A stretch of DNA of 56,229 nt from JBFLXR01 sp040757065. GTDB lineage: Bacteria > Pseudomonadota > Gammaproteobacteria > Burkholderiales > Gallionellaceae. Shown here piece by piece: positions 52,298 through 56,229 of the stretch; positions within the stretch are counted from its first letter, which is position 1, and the number at the start of each line of letters is the position of its first letter. Where the stretch lies: positions 1-56,229 of the forward strand of contig JBFLXR010000016.1 in assembly GCA_040757065.1 (NCBI GenBank). The letters are read 5' to 3'. The position numbers and the translations under genes were made by a program. The notes under the pieces are model-generated. The model did no database searches, had not been told where the DNA came from, and saw only the letters and a program-made list of their open reading frames with translations.

Positions 52298-53317
52298 TTA
52301 TAGTTCGTTGCTGAATTGAATAAGCTGGGTCAGCTTTTCTTTGGCCTCGCCGCGCGAGAGAACGGCGCGGGCGCGCTGCACGCCGTGGTGCAGGGTGTCG
52401 GCCATGCCGGCGATGTAAATCGCCGCACCGGCATTCAGTGTGACGATGTCGCGCGCCGGACCGGGCTGGTTTTCCAGCACGCCGAGCAGCATGGCTTGCG
52501 CTTCGTCGGCGTTATGCACGCGGATGCTGTCCAGCGAGTTGGTCTGTATGCCGAAATCTTCCGGGCTGATACTGTATTCGCGCACGCTGCCGGCCCACAA
52601 TTCGGCCACGCGGGTGGGGCCGCTAATCGTAATTTCATCCAGACCGTCCGAGCCGTGCACGACCATCACATGGCGGCTGCCCAGTTGTTTGAGTACATGC
52701 GCCAGCTTGCCGGTGAGGTCGTCGCGGAAGACGCCCATCACTTGGTTTTTTGCACCGGCCGGGTTGGTGAGCGGGCCGAGCAGGTTGAACAGGGTGCGCA
52801 CACCCAGCTCGCGCCGCACCGGCGCGGCGAATTTCATCGCGCTGTGGTGGTTGGGTGCGAACATGAAGCCGACGCCGATGGTGTCCACGCAGCGGGCGAC
52901 TTGTTCGGGCGTCAGGTTCACGTTCACGCCCAGTTTTTCCAGAATGTCGGCGCTGCCGCAGGTGCTGGAAACCGAGCGCCCGCCGTGCTTGGCGACATGC
53001 ACGCCCGCTGCTGCGGCAACCAGTGCGCTGGCGGTGGAGATGTTGAAGGTGTGTGCGCCGTCGCCGCCGGTGCCGCAGGTGTCGATAAAGTGGCCGGTGT
53101 GTTGCACGTTCACCTTGGTGGAGAGCGCGCGCATTACTTCTGCCGCTGCGGCGATTTCGGTCACGCTTTCGCCTTTAATGCGCAGGGCAATCAGCACGGC
53201 GGCGATCTGCGCCGGGGTCAGCGCGCCGGTCATGATCTGCTCCATCAGCGCGTGCATCTCGTCGTGCGGCAAATCTTCGCCCGCCAGCAGGCGGTTCAGT
53301 ACAGCGGTGTAATTCAT
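52298..53317 (-). CDS. trpD: Anthranilate phosphoribosyltransferase
   Basis: It links anthranilate to PRPP in tryptophan synthesis. 339 residues. DTCGTGGDGAHTFNISTASA is the PRPP site, KHGGRSVSSTCGSADILEKLG the Mg/anthranilate loop, and PNHHSAMKFAAPVRRELGVRTLFNLLGPLTNP the next motif. The ATG at 53317 overlaps trpG by 4 bp; an earlier in-frame region is rejected. Confidence 0.98.
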   Translation of the reverse strand: MNYTAVLNRLLAGEDLPHDEMHALMEQIMTGALTPAQIAAVLIALRIKGESVTEIAAAAEVMRALSTKVNVQHTGHFIDTCGTGGDGAHTFNISTASALVAAAAGVHVAKHGGRSVSSTCGSADILEKLGVNVNLTPEQVARCVDTIGVGFMFAPNHHSAMKFAAPVRRELGVRTLFNLLGPLTNPAGAKNQVMGVFRDDLTGKLAHVLKQLGSRHVMVVHGSDGLDEITISGPTRVAELWAGSVREYSISPEDFGIQTNSLDSIRVHNADEAQAMLLGVLENQPGPARDIVTLNAGAAIYIAGMADTLHHGVQRARAVLSRGEAKEKLTQLIQFSNEL

Positions 53318-53886
53318 CGGGGACAACCTTCGAGGAAATTTTTCAGCATGGCGTGACCATGCTCGGTCAAGATGGATTCGGGGTGGAACTGTACCCCGTC
53401 CACCGCCAGCGTTTTGTGGCGCACGCCCATAATCTCGCCGTCTTCCGTCCAGGCGGTGACTTCGAGGCAATCCGGCAGGGTTTCGCGTTCGATTACCAGC
53501 GAGTGGTAGCGCGTGGCGGTGAACGGGCTGGGCAGGCCGCGGAATACGCTGGTGTCGTGATGAAACACCGGCGAGGTCTTGCCGTGCATCAGCTGCTTGG
53601 CGTGGATAATGCGCCCGCCGAACGCCTGACCGATACTCTGGTGGCCGAGGCACACCCCCAGAATGGGAATCTTACCGGCGAAATGTTTGATTGCCGGCAC
53701 GGAAACGCCGGCCTCGTTCGGCGTGCAGGGGCCGGGCGAAATCACCAGATAATCCGGCGCCAGCGCCTCGATCCGCTCCAGCGAAATCTCATCGTTGCGG
53801 TGTACCGCCACCTCTTCGCCCAGCTCGGCGAAATACTGCACCAGGTTATAGGTGAAGGAATCGTAATTGTCGATCATCAACAGCAT
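53314..53886 (-). CDS. trpG: Anthranilate synthase glutaminase subunit
   Basis: A glutamine amidotransferase supplying ammonia to TrpE, and possibly to PabB as well. 190 residues. GVCLGHQSIGQAFGG has the nucleophile Cys and VQFHPESILTEHG has the His/Glu pair. MIDNYDSFTYNLVQYFAELG starts the protein. trpE is not in this window. Confidence 0.98.
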   Translation of the reverse strand: MLLMIDNYDSFTYNLVQYFAELGEEVAVHRNDEISLERIEALAPDYLVISPGPCTPNEAGVSVPAIKHFAGKIPILGVCLGHQSIGQAFGGRIIHAKQLMHGKTSPVFHHDTSVFRGLPSPFTATRYHSLVIERETLPDCLEVTAWTEDGEIMGVRHKTLAVDGVQFHPESILTEHGHAMLKNFLEGCPR

Positions 53887-54123
53887 GGTTATCTCTACTC
53901 ATCGTGCGTTTGGAGCGCTTTGCTCCGGTGCGGCGGCAGCGGCTGCAAAACCGGCAATTTACCACCATTTCGGGTTGCCCGCATGTGCGGCAGGCGCGCA
54001 GGAGATCGTCTGGCGGCTAGCGCCACCAACGCAGAGAAAACGACAGAGAGTGCGAAATGCAGTACGACATGGCGAAGATTCTAGCAAGCGCGGGCGTGCG
54101 GGGCAAGGTGGTGTCTGGGAAGG

Positions 54124-54160
54124 GAAACAAAAACGCCGGGCTCGCCCGGCGTTTTTGTTT
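54124..54160. terminator. Bidirectional terminator
   Basis: AAAAACGCCGGG-CTCG-CCCGGCGTTTTTG, immediately after the lipoprotein gene on the minus strand (stop at 54178). The 53887-54123 stretch upstream of trpG holds no gene of note. Confidence 0.9.
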
Positions 54161-54177
54161 GCCATGCCGCGCTTATC

Positions 54178-54594
54178 TTAGTAAGGGCGGGTCATGCAGT
54201 GCCGCCATTCCGGCGTGTTGGGTGTGTAGGCGCCACAGTTGCGTCTGGGCGGCGGAGGCGGCGGAGCCGGACGGGCGGCAGGCGGGGCTGCGCGGTGTTC
54301 GTGCTCATGTTCGTCGTCATCGTGCTCGCGGCGCGGAGGCATGGGGCGCGGTGCGGGCGGCGGAGCCGGGCGGTAAACCGGTGCAGGCGCGGGAGCGTAA
54401 ACCGGCGGGGGCGCGGTGCGATAGACGGGTGGGGGACGGCGGTATTCATGCTCGTGTTCGTCGTCATCGTGGTGATCGTAGCCGTAAGCCGGTTGCGGTC
54501 GGTTGTAGCCGTAGTCTTCGCGCGGCGGGGTGTAGACGCAGGCGGTCAGGCTGGCGGCAAGGGCGGTCAGAGCCAATGCGTGAGTGAGTTTCAT
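54178..54594 (-). CDS. His/Pro/Tyr-rich lipoprotein, 138 aa
   Basis: MKLTHALALTALAASLTACVY has lipobox LTAC (Cys19). The mature protein is low-complexity, with YGYNRPQPAYGYDHHDDDEHEHE, Pro-rich PPPVYRTAPPPVYAPAPAPV, a second acidic-His run HDDDEHEHEH, and a short C-terminal Cys pair (RNCGAYTPNTPEWRHCMTRPY) that may be folded. The His/Asp runs may bind metal. It is likely anchored in the outer membrane. Related in style to the 44-residue lipoprotein at 31094. Confidence 0.8.
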   Translation of the reverse strand: MKLTHALALTALAASLTACVYTPPREDYGYNRPQPAYGYDHHDDDEHEHEYRRPPPVYRTAPPPVYAPAPAPVYRPAPPPAPRPMPPRREHDDDEHEHEHRAAPPAARPAPPPPPPRRNCGAYTPNTPEWRHCMTRPY

Positions 54595-54745
54595 GGGTCT
54601 CCTGTTTCGGCGGCGGTGCGGGGCGGTTCCGCCGCTATAACGCTTAAAGATGCTGCACGGCGCGGTTTTGCGCGGCAGTCCCCGTTCGTATTCTACACGC
54701 TCTGTAGTGTTCTGCTAGCGGTGGGGTGCGCGACCGATCCGGCGA

Positions 54746-55453
54746 TCAGATCAGCCTGAGCGCGACGGCTTTGATGGCGGCGGCGGTTTTGTTGGTTACG
54801 CCGAGCTTGGCGACGGCGTTGTTCACGTGAAAATTTACGGTGCTGTGCGAGATGTTCATGATCGCGCCGATCTCGTTGGAGGTTTTGCCTTCGGCTGTCC
54901 AGCGCATGACTTCGGTTTCGCGTTCGGTGAGCAGGGTGCTTGCTTCCGGCAGCAGGGTTGGCAGGAGGAGTTTTGTGAAGCCTTCGTGTGCCAGTTGTGC
55001 CAGCCAGGTCATTTGCAGGCTGTGCGCTTCTAATTCGCTTTTGTCGAGCGCGTCGTGCGAACGGGCCAGGGAGAGCAAGGCTACCCCGTAGCGGCTGTGG
55101 CTGGCTTGCGCCCAGCCGACGTTCAGGTCGTATGCGCGGGCTTCTTCCCAAAATTCTCGGCATGGCGAGAAAAGTTCTTCGCTCCAGATAAGCGGACGGA
55201 TGGACTGGGTCGCGTGGACGACGGTGGGGTCGATCCGAGCGTAGTTATTCCGCATGTAGCGCATTTCCCATTCGGGATTGTAATTGCTATGAATGATTTC
55301 TTTGGGGTTTGAAATGGGGAGCGGCAGCCGCATGCCGAATGAGCACTGCTCGAAACCGAGCTGCGCGACAGCGCGCGTAATCGCCGAAAAGAATTCCTGT
55401 TCGCTCTTGGCGCTCAGCAACGCGTGGAGTTGTTCTTCTTGCCATTTATTCAT
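54746..55453 (-). CDS. LuxR-family AHL-type regulator
   Basis: A 235-residue LuxR-type regulator. In the autoinducer-binding domain (about 10-160), NPEWEMRYMRNNYARIDP contains the conserved W, Y, D and P, and PLIWSEELF the next Trp; YGVALLSLAR is the strand that follows. The C-terminal LuxR HTH has LLTERETEVMRWTAEGKTSNEIGAIMNIS and STVNFHVNNAVAKLGVTNK. It has the key residues for acyl-homoserine lactone binding. No luxI lies in this window. An RsaM-like gene is divergent from it. Confidence 0.93.
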   Translation of the reverse strand: MNKWQEEQLHALLSAKSEQEFFSAITRAVAQLGFEQCSFGMRLPLPISNPKEIIHSNYNPEWEMRYMRNNYARIDPTVVHATQSIRPLIWSEELFSPCREFWEEARAYDLNVGWAQASHSRYGVALLSLARSHDALDKSELEAHSLQMTWLAQLAHEGFTKLLLPTLLPEASTLLTERETEVMRWTAEGKTSNEIGAIMNISHSTVNFHVNNAVAKLGVTNKTAAAIKAVALRLI

Positions 55454-55494
55454 AGCAATATTTGCGGCTGGATCGGGGCCTACCTGATAAGTTT

Positions 55495-55524
55495 ACTAAT
55501 TACGCAATTCGGCAATACTAATTA
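55495..55524. promoter_or_regulatory. Two ACTAATTA direct repeats
   Basis: ACTAATTA occurs at 55495-55502 and 55517-55524, 22 bp (two turns) apart, in the 164-bp region between luxR and the rsaM-like gene. It may be a paired regulator site. There is no canonical lux box. Confidence 0.4.
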
Positions 55525-55617
55525 AGATGCCGTTTTTTGTACATTGAATTTTTACCCATGGCACATATCATTCCGGGCGGTTTATTTCACACGGCATTTT
55601 CTGGGAGTTTGCAAACT

Positions 55618-56007
55618 ATGTATACGGTTTCGGCGGACGGCGCAATTCGCCTGTCTCTGGCTGAGCTGCGGATGGCTCCCTGGGTACATCTCGAGTCGGG
55701 TTTGGACGGGCAGATGCACGCTGGCGGACAGGCCGCAACGGCGGCAAGCCAAGCAGCGATTACCGGCTTTACCGAGTGGGTGAGCGAGGGCGATGCGCCG
55801 CGGCTCAGTATGGGGTGGGATTGGGAGGTGGTGCATGTGCGGGGCGAGACGTTGATACGTCGGATCGGGCTGCCGTACAGCAATTTGCGGGTGGTGGATG
55901 CGGAGCGACGGGAGTTGGATTTCGAGAAATCACTCGCTTTGCAAGCGGATTGCATCGATGCGCTGTGCTGGCAGGAGGTGGTGCGGCGCGAGATCGGGTT
56001 GCGCTGA
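55618..56007 (+). CDS. RsaM-like quorum-sensing modulator (DUF4902)
   Basis: A 129-residue protein that resembles DUF4902/RsaM, known in Burkholderia and, as AbaM, in Acinetobacter as a brake on AHL signalling. MYTVSADGAIRLSLAELRM, ITGFTEWVSEGDAPRLSMGWDWE and RIGLPYSNLRVVDAE are the family-like stretches. Starts at 55537 and 55561 are possible; 55618 has GGGAG 10 nt upstream and gives the usual N-terminus. rsaM genes usually lie between luxR and luxI; here the next ORF is a transposase. Confidence 0.78.
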   Translation: MYTVSADGAIRLSLAELRMAPWVHLESGLDGQMHAGGQAATAASQAAITGFTEWVSEGDAPRLSMGWDWEVVHVRGETLIRRIGLPYSNLRVVDAERRELDFEKSLALQADCIDALCWQEVVRREIGLR

Positions 56008-56039
56008 TTTTTTCTGCTCGCATTAATGCGGCCTGTAAA

Positions 56040-56072
56040 GTGAGCGTCCGCTCACCCTAATAACTTTATTAG
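56040..56072. terminator. Two consecutive inverted repeats
   Basis: GTGAGCG-TC-CGCTCAC (56040-56055) then CTAATAA-CT-TTATTAG (56057-56072). They lie between the rsaM-like gene and the IS ORF. They may be a terminator or the edge of the mobile element. The second resembles the short CTAATAACTGTTAG sites of the cassette array, but only by chance as far as can be told. Confidence 0.4.
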
Positions 56073-56155
56073 TTACCGAGTTCCGGATATTTTTATTTAA
56101 TTATGTATTGACCCAGTGAAAACCTGCTCAGGTGATAAACTCGAAAGGAGACAAC

Positions 56156-56229
56156 GTGAGCACGGTAATGGAAGAGGAAATCAAACGGTGGACGGCCAAG
56201 CGTAAGAGCGCGTTGGTTGTTGAGATAAT
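56156..56229 (+). mobile_element. Insertion-sequence ORF (IS3-like OrfA), 5' end only
   Basis: From GTG 56156 the product reads (V/M)STVMEEEIKRWTAKRKSALVV then EI, and the window ends. This N-terminus matches, to my memory, a helix-turn-helix OrfA-type protein of IS3-family elements. AAAGGAG lies 5 nt before the GTG. The element's left inverted repeat could not be fixed. The ORF is cut by the window edge. Confidence 0.6.

Noticed and set aside
56040..56072. Cassette-type site next to the IS element
   Set aside because: CTAATAACTTTATTAG is only loosely like the array cores and has no GTTRRRY box. It is better seen as a hairpin.

Overview
The window (about 60% G+C by eye) looks like chromosome of a motile, c-di-GMP-rich Gram-negative betaproteobacterium, possibly of the Nitrosomonadales/Gallionellaceae type. 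Clues are ppc divergent from hemCDXY, dapF-DUF484-xerC, selD next to mnmH, an RsaM-like protein beside a LuxR regulator, and many lipoproteins and outer-membrane-type proteins. The species is an inference; there is no rRNA here. Layout: 1-6384 carries mostly minus-strand genes: the 5' part of a flagellin gene with a sigma-28 promoter, a secreted double-psi-barrel-like protein, an MFS exporter and several small envelope proteins. 6460-9646 is an accessory island: a row of plus-strand, lower-G+C small genes separated by integron attC sites. It is bounded by a 97-bp direct repeat whose right copy carries the terminator and last bases of a tRNA-Arg(CCG) gene. No integron integrase is present. 9788-13932 is a housekeeping run (CoA-binding protein, dapF, DUF484, xerC, rlmI-like methyltransferase). 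13958-23897 holds a class III cyclase-like orphan, small membrane and lipoprotein genes, the selenium genes selD and mnmH, two HDOD genes, and a four-gene cluster of an SPFH-zinc-ribbon protein with membrane partners. 24002-33990 is signalling and stress: a CBS-PAS-GGDEF protein, a CZB protein, an arsR-arsC-acr3 operon, a PilZ protein, an M48 protease, a chemoreceptor and a third HDOD protein. 34070-38216 holds a predicted outer-membrane barrel, a flavoprotein, a YjfB-like protein, a GNAT protein and a higBA locus with a frameshifted toxin. 38474-48364 holds ppc, hemC-hemD-hemX-hemY, a CHASE-GGDEF cyclase, a cytochrome c and a ferredoxin-reductase fusion. 48419-56229 holds an SDR, a Fic enzyme, a GGDEF cyclase, an acyl-carrier-like DUF1493 protein, trpG-trpD, a His-rich lipoprotein, a LuxR regulator with a divergent RsaM-like gene, and the start of an insertion-sequence ORF at the edge. 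How the genes work together: three diguanylate cyclases, a PilZ receptor, a chemoreceptor, a CZB protein, flagellin and YjfB point to tight control of motility and attachment. hemCDXY feeds tetrapyrrole synthesis, trpGD feeds tryptophan synthesis, and selD supplies selenophosphate to mnmH for tRNA wobble-uridine selenation. The most unusual parts are the integrase-less cassette array at the tRNA-Arg gene, the SPFH/zinc-ribbon membrane cluster, the orphan cyclase-fold gene, and the LuxR-RsaM pair with no visible AHL synthase next to an IS element.
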